Of a stretch of DNA of 22,399 nt, positions 9,901 to 16,167 are shown piece by piece. The notes below the pieces were generated by a model. That model was not told the DNA's origin and did no database searches. It worked only from the letters and a program-made list of their open reading frames with translations. The translations under genes were made by a program, and so were the position numbers. Positions within the stretch are counted from its first letter, which is position 1. Every line of letters starts with the position of its first letter. Source of the DNA: Bacteroidales bacterium (lineage in GTDB: Bacteria; Bacteroidota; Bacteroidia; Bacteroidales; WCHB1-69). The stretch covers positions 1 through 22,399 of the forward strand of contig DUOL01000221.1 of NCBI GenBank assembly GCA_012838875.1. Direction: 5' to 3'.

Positions 9901-11052
9901 CGACATTCCTCGGTCAACGCCGGCAATGGCTACGGCTTTATCCAAATAGCTCGGGTCTGTCATGGTGTATTGCTCATACATTAAAGTTTTTTCAATTTGA
10001 GGGGTCAGCTGCGACAGGTTTTGTGCGGAAAAACGTCCGTAATAACAGTCCGGAATAACATCATCGCCCGTCCATGTGAAATAGTAAAGGTCGGTAACGT
10101 GACTGCCTGCATTTCCCGAAAAAGCAGGAACTTGCTGTACGTCCCCAACTAATAAAACATACAAAGGAGCCGGATTTTCCGGGGTTGCGTCGTTGTAATG
10201 AGAACGTATAAAATTACCAATCGAAGTCGTCGTTGTCCCCACATTTGCCTCATCGGTATAGCCGATTTCAACTATAAACCCTTTCCGCTTTTTCCATGCA
10301 ATAAATTGGTCTAACTCGCCCCGAAATGAAGAGTGGGCAACAATTAAATACTTAATGGGTGCTGCCGTTAAAGCATCACGCTGATGAGAGATGGGATTGA
10401 TAACCAAAGAATTACCGTTAAAAGAAGGGGCGTTGTGCAACTCTTTCATCTGTTGCGTGGCACCAATATTGGGACGATAAAAAGTGATTTCTATCTCAAC
10501 TTCGGTGTAAATAATAACTTCCTGTGTTACAGGATTATATTTTATGGGTGAAAAATAGAGCGTAGCTAAATTGATGTTTCGAGCCACTCCGCTTTTCTTT
10601 ACTTCTACCAAGTCATCTCCGTAAAAAGAGTTTTGTGAATAGCAATTTTCATTAATTACGAGCGAAAATGGTCCTTCGTCGGATTTGGAACGAGAAGGCT
10701 GAGCAGGATAAATCGCATGCTGCTGAGATAACGATTGATGAACGCTATCTTTGGAAAGTATACGCACGCGAATACCATCGCATAGAGGCACTTCAAGCAT
10801 TTTTATTAAAGTGGGAAGCTCGGGATTCCCTATCGAAGAAGAAGGATAAAACCCATCAATAGAAAGCCGCGTAAATAAACCCCTGTCGGTTTGTATCTCA
10901 CTAAATCCCAAACTGTTTATGTCAGTGGTTAATGAAAGTTGAATTTTTTCATACCCATTTTGAATAATTCGATAATTGTTGTCGGTTTGGGCGGTTGAAT
11001 GAAAAACAAGAAGCGATAAAATTGAAAGAAAAATATTTTTGAAAATTTTCAT
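6928..11052 (-). CDS. Gingipain K-like C25 cysteine peptidase, long form with adhesin-like modules and T9SS sorting domain
   Basis: The 1374-residue secreted protease has these parts in order: signal peptide (about 1-22), C25 propeptide (about 25-225), catalytic domain (about 226-600), Ig-like domain (about 602-686), a CARDB-like module (about 688-905), a MAM/cleaved-adhesin-like jelly roll (about 915-1045), a second CARDB-like module (about 1055-1290) and a T9SS type A tail (about 1297-1374). The catalytic pair is His444 and Cys476/Cys477. Thr442, Trp513 and Asp516 also fall at the positions I recall for gingipain K, where Asp516 and Thr442 shape the lysine pocket. Arg225-Asp226 resembles the gingipain K propeptide cleavage site. 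The gene leads the minus-strand unit and diverges from mnmE. Lysine specificity is inference, but the peptidase family and secretion route are firm. Confidence 0.94.
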   Translation of the reverse strand: MKIFKNIFLSILSLLVFHSTAQTDNNYRIIQNGYEKIQLSLTTDINSLGFSEIQTDRGLFTRLSIDGFYPSSSIGNPELPTLIKMLEVPLCDGIRVRILSKDSVHQSLSQQHAIYPAQPSRSKSDEGPFSLVINENCYSQNSFYGDDLVEVKKSGVARNINLATLYFSPIKYNPVTQEVIIYTEVEIEITFYRPNIGATQQMKELHNAPSFNGNSLVINPISHQRDALTAAPIKYLIVAHSSFRGELDQFIAWKKRKGFIVEIGYTDEANVGTTTTSIGNFIRSHYNDATPENPAPLYVLLVGDVQQVPAFSGNAGSHVTDLYYFTWTGDDVIPDCYYGRFSAQNLSQLTPQIEKTLMYEQYTMTDPSYLDKAVAIAGVDRGMSGDYGYTHGNPVIHYLTNEYLNSSNGYTTVDAFYNPHASTNTSVIANLLKSGVGYANYTAHCNYNMWGDPQFSLNDVSAMTNVEKMGLMIGNCCLSNKFDESECFGEAVLRKGNFSGAVGYIGGSNSTYWNEDYYWAVGLRSIGNSGTVPNYDVNNLGAYDRLFHTHNEPYADWYITNASMMMAGNMAVHSSSSSLKTYYWEIYHLMGDPSVMTWLSQPDIMQVTANNTLFVGTTTLQVQAVPHAYVALTDPSVNLIAAGFADATGNVTLSFAPLTTPGNYELTASAQHYRTYFQQIQVIVPAGPYVVVDSLPLSNGSSPDAGTMINWDISLSNVGVSDAHNVRVEIVENSPYLTLIQSQDSLAVLGTGQQQLLQVAFTGQIAIRVPDQTEIPLVVTVYYDVNQSQSYNFSIKINSPNLIRTQYTVTEITGNGDVNVDPGESVKLKIFNQNNGHLDITNVTSNLQTYYSLVSITPASTPVDTINKGATINTEFSINIDPAVPDGTLIPFYHRLYNSNYQLLDTFYIFIGKAMEDFETNNFNSFAWEHGTYPWYITTSNVFEGTYSARSKQSLGNNRSSYLSIMWTSTVDDSLTFYRKISSEAGYDGLVVYIDSAIVEAYSGEMAWTRASYPISAGTHSFIFRYAKDQYASDGSDCAWLDFIKFPTAGTIPLNETPRPNVIFTNAQLQSGIIPEIGAPLTFDLTLRNIGDSLAENMWCEVQSPSPYVIINNFIDSSISTLAVGDSVRFTPSFTVSLENYFADQTTIPFKFIVHYNNNATDTIVLNVIGKAPNPALVRYDWFEINGNGDGIINPNETYELRFIHSNIGSINIENVTSRLNTNDSLVTILNGTQTIAIMNVGEYDTTTFTINFDANIPDGHVIIFNHDLVKGQYLVQTLISSTITNNSSSINQNNTQQLSIYPNPTNQWLTLSLEQELKRIEIMDITGKVIFETQNINNKPITLNVNHLASGLYIIKATDNLNKIYHQKFIKQN

Positions 11053-11125
11053 AGTTGTAAATTTGTTACAAAACGTTTTAATTTATGTCAATTTCAATTA
11101 AAAACAGATATATATTTTAGCGATA

Positions 11126-11159
11126 CAAAAATATAAAAAAAAATGATGTAACTTTGCAA
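11126..11159 (-). promoter_or_regulatory. Candidate promoter of the C25 peptidase operon
   Basis: Read on the minus strand, TATTTTTG (11133 to 11126) fits the TAnnTTTG -7 box. A TTG at 11159-11157 lies 23 bases upstream, at the long end of the allowed spacing. The first peptidase gene starts 73 bases downstream. The -33 element overlaps the end of the divergent mnmE -7 box. Confidence 0.5.
11149..11156 (+). promoter_or_regulatory. Candidate mnmE promoter, -7 box TAACTTTG
   Basis: TAACTTTG matches the Bacteroidota -7 consensus and ends 32 bases before the mnmE ATG, implying a leader of roughly 25 bases. There is no TTG at the usual -33 position, only A/T-rich sequence. Confidence 0.55.
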
Positions 11160-11188
11160 AAAAACAATCTTAAAATAATCTTATAATT

Positions 11189-12571
11189 ATGAAGACAGAT
11201 AGAAAAACGATATGTTCAATTTCAACGCCACAAGGCGTAGGAGCTATAGCCGTAATTCGTATTTCGGGAGATGAAGCCTTTACTATTGCGGCAAAACTTT
11301 TCCCGACCTCTTTTTCATTTTTAAAGTTAAAAGAGAATGTTTGTAAATATGCGGAAGTTTTTGAAAATGAACGACTTATAGATCAAGTAATGGTTGTGAA
11401 ATTTAAAGCCCCCCATTCCTATTCGGGTGAAGATATGGTGGAAATTTCATGTCATGGCTCTTTTTATATTCAGAAAAAAATTATAGAACTTTTGCTCGAG
11501 TATGGCTGTCGTTTGGCTATGCCCGGCGAGTTTACCATGCGTGCCTTTTTAAATGGAAAATTGGATTTGCCTCAAGCAGAGGCAGTTGCCGATTTGATAG
11601 ATGCGGAAAGCGAATCCGCTCATAAATTGGCTATTAATCAACTTCGTGGTAATTTTTCATCGAAATTAAAGGATTTAAGAGAACAATTTATAGAGTTAGC
11701 CTCTTTGTTGGAACTTGAATTGGATTTTAGTGAAGAAGATGTTCAATTTGCTGATAGAAAAGACCTTACAAATTTAGTAAACCATTTAAAAGAGGAGATA
11801 AACTCTCTTATCGAGTCGTTTAAATTAGGGAATGTTATTAAAAATGGTATTCCGGTGGTTATTGTCGGGAAGCCCAACGTGGGAAAATCTACCTTGCTCA
11901 ATGCCATGTTAAATGATGATAGGGCTATCGTTTCTAAAATTCCGGGAACGACTCGCGATACTATCGAAGATACCTTTAATATTGATGGAGTAACTTTCCG
12001 TTTCATTGATACTGCGGGGATTAGGTTGGCAGAAGATGAAGTAGAAAGCTATGGCATAGAGCGTACTTTCAAAGCTATAGAAAAAGCGGATATTATTTTG
12101 TATATGGTTGATATTAACAAAACTACGCTGAAGGATGTCGAAGAAGAGTTGCTCTATTTTGAAAATGAGATTGATTTTTTAAATAAACGGTTAATTATAG
12201 TAGCTAACAAAATTGATGAGTTGAACGAAATGCCGCACCATTTCAGCGAGTGGAACGATCTTGATATTGTCTATATTTCGGCAAAACGAAAAGTGAATCT
12301 CAATTATATCCACGAAATCCTTATTGAATCGGTAAATAGTTTGCAAATTACCAATCAGACATTACTAACCAACACACGCCATTATGATAGTATGATTCAG
12401 ATTCAGAAGAGTTTAGAGCATATTTTAGAAGGAATCGAAGCCAATATCTCTACGGATCTTTTAGCCGCCGATATTCGTGCCGCTTTAAATGCGATAGGCA
12501 CTGTTACGGGCGAAATTGCCAACGAAGATTTATTAAATCATATTTTTAGCAAGTTTTGTATCGGAAAATAG
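11189..12571 (+). CDS. mnmE: tRNA modification GTPase MnmE (TrmE)
   Basis: With MnmG, MnmE installs the carboxymethylaminomethyl-type group on wobble U34 of certain tRNAs, using methylene-tetrahydrofolate, FAD and NADH. The 460-residue protein has the N-terminal folate-binding domain (about 1-120), then a helical domain into which the G domain is inserted. G1 is GKPNVGKST at 227-235, followed by a PGTTRDT switch, a DTAG motif and an NKID motif. The protein ends in the family's FCIGK tail with its conserved Cys457. The length is standard. ATG 11189 aligns with the usual start, KTDRKTICSISTPQG. It is monocistronic here: no gene follows on this strand before the palindromic element. Confidence 0.98.
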   Translation: MKTDRKTICSISTPQGVGAIAVIRISGDEAFTIAAKLFPTSFSFLKLKENVCKYAEVFENERLIDQVMVVKFKAPHSYSGEDMVEISCHGSFYIQKKIIELLLEYGCRLAMPGEFTMRAFLNGKLDLPQAEAVADLIDAESESAHKLAINQLRGNFSSKLKDLREQFIELASLLELELDFSEEDVQFADRKDLTNLVNHLKEEINSLIESFKLGNVIKNGIPVVIVGKPNVGKSTLLNAMLNDDRAIVSKIPGTTRDTIEDTFNIDGVTFRFIDTAGIRLAEDEVESYGIERTFKAIEKADIILYMVDINKTTLKDVEEELLYFENEIDFLNKRLIIVANKIDELNEMPHHFSEWNDLDIVYISAKRKVNLNYIHEILIESVNSLQITNQTLLTNTRHYDSMIQIQKSLEHILEGIEANISTDLLAADIRAALNAIGTVTGEIANEDLLNHIFSKFCIGK

Positions 12572-12639
12572 TGGCAAATCAATAATTCGAAATTCTCTAT
12601 TTTTCCTTTGATTTATCCTTTTTAGTATAATAAAGATAA

Positions 12640-13055
12640 TTATATTTTTAATTAGGGCGTGTCCCGTTCGCTGACGCTCACGGGTCGGCGCCCGGTTCCA
12701 AGTCCGCGGGCACAAGCCGTGGGGACACAAAGCGGCAAAAAGAGCTTACAAGCTCGCTTTTTTGCCGCTGCGTCCCCATCGGCTTCCGCCCTTGCGGGCT
12801 TTCCACCTAAGCGCCTCACGCGACCAAAAATGGGAGGATTATTTCGTTGAGAATGGCATGCATGCCATTCTCAACGGCGTGAGGCTGTAGCCGGATAGCC
12901 CGCAAAGGAGTGAGCTTTGAAGAGCAAGGAGAAAAAGAGCGACTTTAGAAGCTCCTTTTTCGACTATGCTATTCATAGCTCACGACTGCGGACTTGGAGG
13001 CGTAAGCCGACCCCGAGCGCAGCGAGGGGGCACGCCCAAATAAAATTTAAAAATA
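12640..13055. repeat. Intact nested palindromic (MITE/BIME-like) GC-rich element
   Basis: The 12572-13135 gap holds this element and no credible gene. The GC-rich core is 12655-13037, with inverted ends GGGCGTGTCCC and GGGGGCACGCCC, and the inverted similarity covers about 50 bases at each end. Paired arms then nest inwards: a hairpin at 12731-12769, gcgggct (12794-12800) with agcccgc (12897-12903), gcctcacgc (12813-12821) with gcgtgaggc (12877-12885), and a perfect palindrome at the centre. The AT-rich flanks also mirror each other, so the true ends are probably about 12640 and 13055. One arm of a second, inverted copy lies at 1-133. From memory, GC-rich repeats opening GGGCGTG and containing CCTCACGC recur in Bacteroidota intergenic DNA. 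I cannot assign a function. Confidence 0.88.
12845..12876. repeat. Perfect 32-base palindrome at the centre of the element
   Basis: Every base from 12845 to 12876 pairs with its mirror partner around 12860/12861, with GGCATGCATGCC at the centre and cgttgag/ctcaacg at the ends. It is enclosed by the gcctcacgc/gcgtgaggc stem, with an unpaired 23-base stretch at 12822-12844 on the left only. It could form a cruciform or hairpin, or bind a dimeric protein. Confidence 0.9.
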
Positions 13056-13080
13056 TCCTGAACATCTTGTAGAAAAAATA

Positions 13081-13088
13081 TATATTTG
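13081..13088 (+). promoter_or_regulatory. Candidate dgkA promoter, -7 box TATATTTG
   Basis: TATATTTG fits the -7 consensus 47 bases upstream of the kinase start and lies just outside the palindromic element. The nearest upstream TTG (13067-13069) is only 11 bases away, too close for a normal -33 box. Confidence 0.45.
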
Positions 13089-13135
13089 TATTCATAAAAA
13101 TTAATGAAATTATCTTAGAAAATAGGGGAGACCGT

Positions 13136-13537
13136 ATGATGCAAAAGAATGAATTAGAACGTTTTACAATTCGGAAACGATTGAGGAGTTTTCGGTTTGC
13201 TTTTGGCGGAATAAAAACTATGATTAAAAACGAACACAATTCACGGGTACATTTTGTTGCGCTTGTGGTTGTTATTATAGTGGGCATCGTTTTGAAAATT
13301 GAGTTGCTCGAATGGGTTGCCATATCTATCGTTTCCGGCGTTGTGATTTTGACGGAGTTGCTGAATAGTGCTATCGAAAAACTTGCGGATTTTGTTGAAC
13401 CGGCGTGGAATGAAAAAATTGGAACAATTAAAGATTATTGCGCCGGAGCAGTTTTAATTTCCGCTCTGATTGCTGTAATTGTAGGAGGATTGATTTTTAT
13501 CCCCAAAATTATCGAACTGATAAAAGGTTTTTGCTAA
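13136..13537 (+). CDS. dgkA: Diacylglycerol kinase family membrane protein (undecaprenol kinase type)
   Basis: This small integral membrane lipid kinase phosphorylates diacylglycerol or undecaprenol, feeding phospholipid turnover or the cell-wall lipid carrier pool. The 133-residue protein has an amphipathic N-terminus and three membrane helices (about 38-55, 58-76, 104-126). The family signature ELLNSAIE lies at 74-81 with Asp85, and the IKDYCAGAV segment with Lys99-Asp100 follows. These cover the residues known to bind Mg-ATP and act as base in DgkA. An A/G-rich run (aggggag, about 13123-13129) precedes ATG 13136, a stronger ribosome-binding site than most genes here show. ATG 13139 is an alternative. 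Substrate choice cannot be told from sequence. The gene stands alone, and 13538-13704 downstream shows neither gene nor terminator. Confidence 0.93.
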   Translation: MMQKNELERFTIRKRLRSFRFAFGGIKTMIKNEHNSRVHFVALVVVIIVGIVLKIELLEWVAISIVSGVVILTELLNSAIEKLADFVEPAWNEKIGTIKDYCAGAVLISALIAVIVGGLIFIPKIIELIKGFC

Positions 13538-13704
13538 TTGTCTTATAATAAATTATTTAACAATGAGTGCCGATTATATCTACACGAATAATTAAAATAA
13601 ATAAAAATAGAAGTTAATAGTAAATTGCATTTGGGAAAACTGAAACGTTGTAGTTGAAAATAGTGTATAAGTGCTTGATAGTCAGATGAATTATTTTAGA
13701 AATG

Positions 13705-14235
13705 TTATTTATTCATTTGTCTGAAAAATTCCCAAATGACGATAGCGGCGGCTACGGATACATTGAGCGAATGTTTGACTCCCACTTGAGGGATTTCAAT
13801 AGCTCCGTCACATAAATTTAGTACTTCGTCATCAACTCCGAAGACTTCGTTTCCCATAACTACAGCATATCGTTCTTTCGCTGAGAAGCTAAATTGTGTC
13901 AATTTCTGGGGCTCGTCGGTTTGCTCAACGGCGTAAATTTTATAATTATCTTGTTTTAAGAGAGTTATTAACTCTTTTGTGTTTTCGTAATATTGCCAAT
14001 AGACCGTTTCCGTAGCTCCCAACGCCGTTTTTTCTATCTCTTTATGAGGAGGTTGTGCCGTAATTCCACACAAAAAGATTTTTTCCACCGCAAAAGCGTC
14101 CGCTGTTCGGAAAATGGAGCCGACATTGTACATGCTTCTAATATTATCAAGAATGATAACTATCGGATTTTTTTCCTGCGTTTTGTAAATTTCAGGAGTA
14201 ACTCGCCCTAACTCGTCTAAAGATAGTTTTTTCAT
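13705..14235 (-). CDS. SpoU/TrmH-family RNA 2'-O-methyltransferase
   Basis: This SAM-dependent methyltransferase of the trefoil-knot SPOUT class likely acts on a tRNA or rRNA ribose. The 176-residue protein is the bare catalytic domain, without an RNA-binding extension. The three SpoU motifs are intact: NVGSIFR at 37-43 with Asn37 and Arg43, MGNE at 127-130 followed by GV, and IPQ-G-HSLNVSVAA at 148-163, which forms the knot and SAM pocket. The lack of an extension resembles TrmH/TrmL-like enzymes, but the target cannot be fixed. It is the last gene of a four-gene unit and starts 3 bases after its upstream neighbour. I see no clear terminator behind it. Confidence 0.92.
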   Translation of the reverse strand: MKKLSLDELGRVTPEIYKTQEKNPIVIILDNIRSMYNVGSIFRTADAFAVEKIFLCGITAQPPHKEIEKTALGATETVYWQYYENTKELITLLKQDNYKIYAVEQTDEPQKLTQFSFSAKERYAVVMGNEVFGVDDEVLNLCDGAIEIPQVGVKHSLNVSVAAAIVIWEFFRQMNK

Positions 14236-14238
14236 CTG

Positions 14239-14772
14239 CTATTCGATATTATCTGCGGAATTTCGGGTTAAAACATGCAAATGGGGTAATACTAAAACTA
14301 TTTTATAACCCCAATTGTCCAAAAAGTCATCTTTACATGCTTTAACCGCATTTTCTTGAGCTCCTAAAGTTCCTTTCTCATACAAAAGTAAAAACTCTTT
14401 TAAATCTAAATAAATATCTGCCAAATATTCTGCCAGAGTTACGGGTACGGCTTCGATATCATCGTCCATTAAATTTACGGACGAGAAGTAATTTATATCT
14501 TCAAAATTATCAATTAGTTTTAAATGCAGTAATTCGTATTCTTCTTCCGTAATAAATCTTTCGTGAAAAGAGGTGTCATCAACTTGAATCGTTGGGAAGA
14601 GCAGTCCTTTTAAGTAGAGAGCCGTAAGAATTTTTTGTAAAAAAGGGAGCCGTTCCTCTTTTTCGTATTGATATATTTTTTCGATAAAAAGTACATATTC
14701 CGATGCAAGTGCTATCATTTCAATAACCGCTTTAGAGGCTATAATATCTTCGTTTTCGTTATAATTTAACAT
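14239..14772 (-). CDS. DUF5063 family protein
   Basis: The 177-residue acidic, all-helical soluble protein resembles DUF5063, a Bacteroidota family without a known reaction. Visible features are an N-terminal helical pair, a Tyr/Asp-rich middle, a VTLAEYLADIYLDLKEFL helix (about 110-127) and a C-terminal DNWGYKIVLVLPHLHVL segment with the WG and LH residues I associate with the family. There is no signal peptide or membrane segment. It lies in a tight unit, 5 bases after the LOG gene and 3 bases before the methyltransferase gene. The family call is from recall. Confidence 0.75.
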   Translation of the reverse strand: MLNYNENEDIIASKAVIEMIALASEYVLFIEKIYQYEKEERLPFLQKILTALYLKGLLFPTIQVDDTSFHERFITEEEYELLHLKLIDNFEDINYFSSVNLMDDDIEAVPVTLAEYLADIYLDLKEFLLLYEKGTLGAQENAVKACKDDFLDNWGYKIVLVLPHLHVLTRNSADNIE

Positions 14773-14777
14773 GGTAG

Positions 14778-15374
14778 TTATTCATTTTTATGTTTTACCT
14801 TTTGCAACCAATCGCTACGATTCGGATTTTGATATGTTTTGATTTTTTCAAAAAGAGTCTCTATCGTGTCGGCTACCATCAACAAGTCGTGATGAAACGG
14901 TTTTAAAAAGCCTTCTTTTTGAAAATGTGCCAATTGTTCTAATAGGGGAGCATAATAATTCAAAGTGTTCAGCACGGCTATCGGTTTGTTGTGCAGACCA
15001 AGTTGTGCGTCCGTGATAATTTCAAAAAGTTCGTCCATCGTGCCAAAGCCGCCGGGTAGAGCAACGAAGGCGTCAGCTCTTTTTTCGAGCAACTGTTTAC
15101 GTTCACTCATTGTTTTTACTGCAATAAATTCAGTGAGCGTTTCCGGTTGAACAACATCACGCGTGAAAAAAGTAGGACTTATGCCAATAACTTTTCCGTT
15201 ATTTGCCAATGCGGCTTTGGCGGCTACGTCCATTAATCCTATGCAAGCCCCGCCGTAATAAAGTGTAATTTTTTCGTCTGCGCAGCGCTTGCCAAAATCA
15301 TGGGCAACTTTAGAATATTCCGGATGATTACCCCACGCCGAACCACAAAAAAGTGCGATAGAAGTTAGAGCCAT
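14778..15374 (-). CDS. LOG-family protein (TIGR00730-type Rossmann-fold nucleotide hydrolase)
   Basis: LOG proteins hydrolyse nucleoside 5'-monophosphates at the N-glycosidic bond. In plants and some bacteria they release active cytokinins, and in other bacteria they may act on AMP or related nucleotides. The 198-residue protein has the GGACIGLM nucleotide-binding loop at 41-48, the SERK segment at 90-93 and the hallmark PGGFGTMDE at 107-115, including catalytic Glu115. The length is normal. It follows pssA by 3 bases. There is no isopentenyl-transferase gene nearby, so a general housekeeping or nucleotide-salvage role is likelier than hormone production. Confidence 0.92.
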   Translation of the reverse strand: MALTSIALFCGSAWGNHPEYSKVAHDFGKRCADEKITLYYGGACIGLMDVAAKAALANNGKVIGISPTFFTRDVVQPETLTEFIAVKTMSERKQLLEKRADAFVALPGGFGTMDELFEIITDAQLGLHNKPIAVLNTLNYYAPLLEQLAHFQKEGFLKPFHHDLLMVADTIETLFEKIKTYQNPNRSDWLQKVKHKNE

Positions 15375-15377
15375 TTT

Positions 15378-16082
15378 TTATCTTTTTTTAAATGCTAAAA
15401 TTGCAACAGAAATAAGTAAGTAACTTAAAATAATAATCGGGAATGCTCCCAATCTGAAGATTAACAATAGGATTAACGATAAAAATAGAAAAGAATAACG
15501 CGTTATATTACCTTCAATTTCCCAATGATAGAATTTTAACGAAAACATTGGGAGGCGTGTAACAAGTAAAAATGAAAAAAGTATGGTTAATCCGATAAGA
15601 ACTCCAATATTATTAAGTGCGGTAATATCTAAAGCCGCAAAATGTAAAAAGCCGATAAAAAGTGCATTCGCAGGGGTTGGTAAGCCTTTGAAATCAAAAC
15701 GTTGTGTTTCGTCATGGTTAAATATCGCTAATCGGTAAGCCGAGAAAACCGGTATGATAAAGGCGATGTATGGTGAAAAGCGTAACAAACCGTCTCGTAA
15801 TGAGGGTTCTATATTTTGAACACTATTTTCCATGAAAGCAAATAAAATAGTTGCCGGTAACAAGCCAAAGGAGATAATATCTGCCAAAGAGTCTAAATCT
15901 ACTCCATAAGGAGACTTCGCGTTCAATAACCGAGAAGTAAAACCATCGAGAAAGTCGAAGACGGCACAAAGTAAAATTAATAGAGAGGCAATTTCTAAAA
16001 ATCCGCGAAGTGCAAAAACTACACCGATAGAGCCTGTAAATAAATTGAGTGATGTTATAAAATTGGGAATCTGTTTTTTCAT
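15378..16082 (-). CDS. pssA: CDP-diacylglycerol-serine O-phosphatidyltransferase
   Basis: This enzyme transfers phosphatidyl from CDP-diacylglycerol to serine, the committed step to phosphatidylserine and phosphatidylethanolamine. The 234-residue membrane protein has six to eight hydrophobic segments. The CDP-alcohol phosphotransferase motif is complete, from Asp46-Gly47 to Arg51, Gly60, Asp64 and Asp68, with Ser at the position often held by Ala. The N-terminal IPNFITSLNLFTG fits the PssA branch and argues against phosphatidylglycerophosphate synthase. I take ATG at 16082. A TTG at 16085 would add one residue but is less likely. It leads a unit with the LOG, DUF5063 and methyltransferase genes. 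Confidence 0.93.
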   Translation of the reverse strand: MKKQIPNFITSLNLFTGSIGVVFALRGFLEIASLLILLCAVFDFLDGFTSRLLNAKSPYGVDLDSLADIISFGLLPATILFAFMENSVQNIEPSLRDGLLRFSPYIAFIIPVFSAYRLAIFNHDETQRFDFKGLPTPANALFIGFLHFAALDITALNNIGVLIGLTILFSFLLVTRLPMFSLKFYHWEIEGNITRYSFLFLSLILLLIFRLGAFPIIILSYLLISVAILAFKKR

Positions 16083-16099
16083 CAATGAAATTATTTTTG

Positions 16100-16107
16100 C
16101 AAAAATA
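16100..16107 (-). promoter_or_regulatory. Candidate pssA operon promoter, -7 box TATTTTTG
   Basis: On the minus strand TATTTTTG (16107 to 16100) fits the -7 consensus and lies 17 bases before the pssA ATG, implying a very short leader. The nearest candidate -33 TTG (16136-16134) is 26 bases upstream, longer than usual. Confidence 0.45.
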
Positions 16108-16167
16108 CAAATAAAAAGTAGAGATTTTTAAAGTCAATAAATTTTCAAGGATTGGAAAGAGACGTGT

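Noticed and set aside
118..12652. Composite transposon bounded by the inverted element copies
   Set aside because: The enclosed genes are mostly housekeeping (ftsK, mnmE), there is no transposase or integrase, and no target duplication is visible.
12731..12769. Hairpin as a plain terminator for mnmE
   Set aside because: The T-run is inside the stem and GC-rich sequence follows it. The hairpin also recurs as part of the element in the other copy, where it lies upstream of ftsK.
12533..12850. Overlapping small frames on both strands at the mnmE end and in the element
   Set aside because: They follow the inverted repeat and have no conserved protein features.
12973..13323. 116-codon minus-strand frame opposite the kinase gene
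   Set aside because: It overlaps a clear DgkA-family gene and the right end of the palindromic element, so it is a shadow frame.
13538..13704. Possible small gene or RNA between the kinase and methyltransferase genes
   Set aside because: I see only A/T-rich sequence with no long frame, stable hairpin or tRNA-like pattern.
16083..16085. TTG as start of pssA
   Set aside because: An ATG follows immediately and gives the usual PssA N-terminus. TTG would add only one residue.
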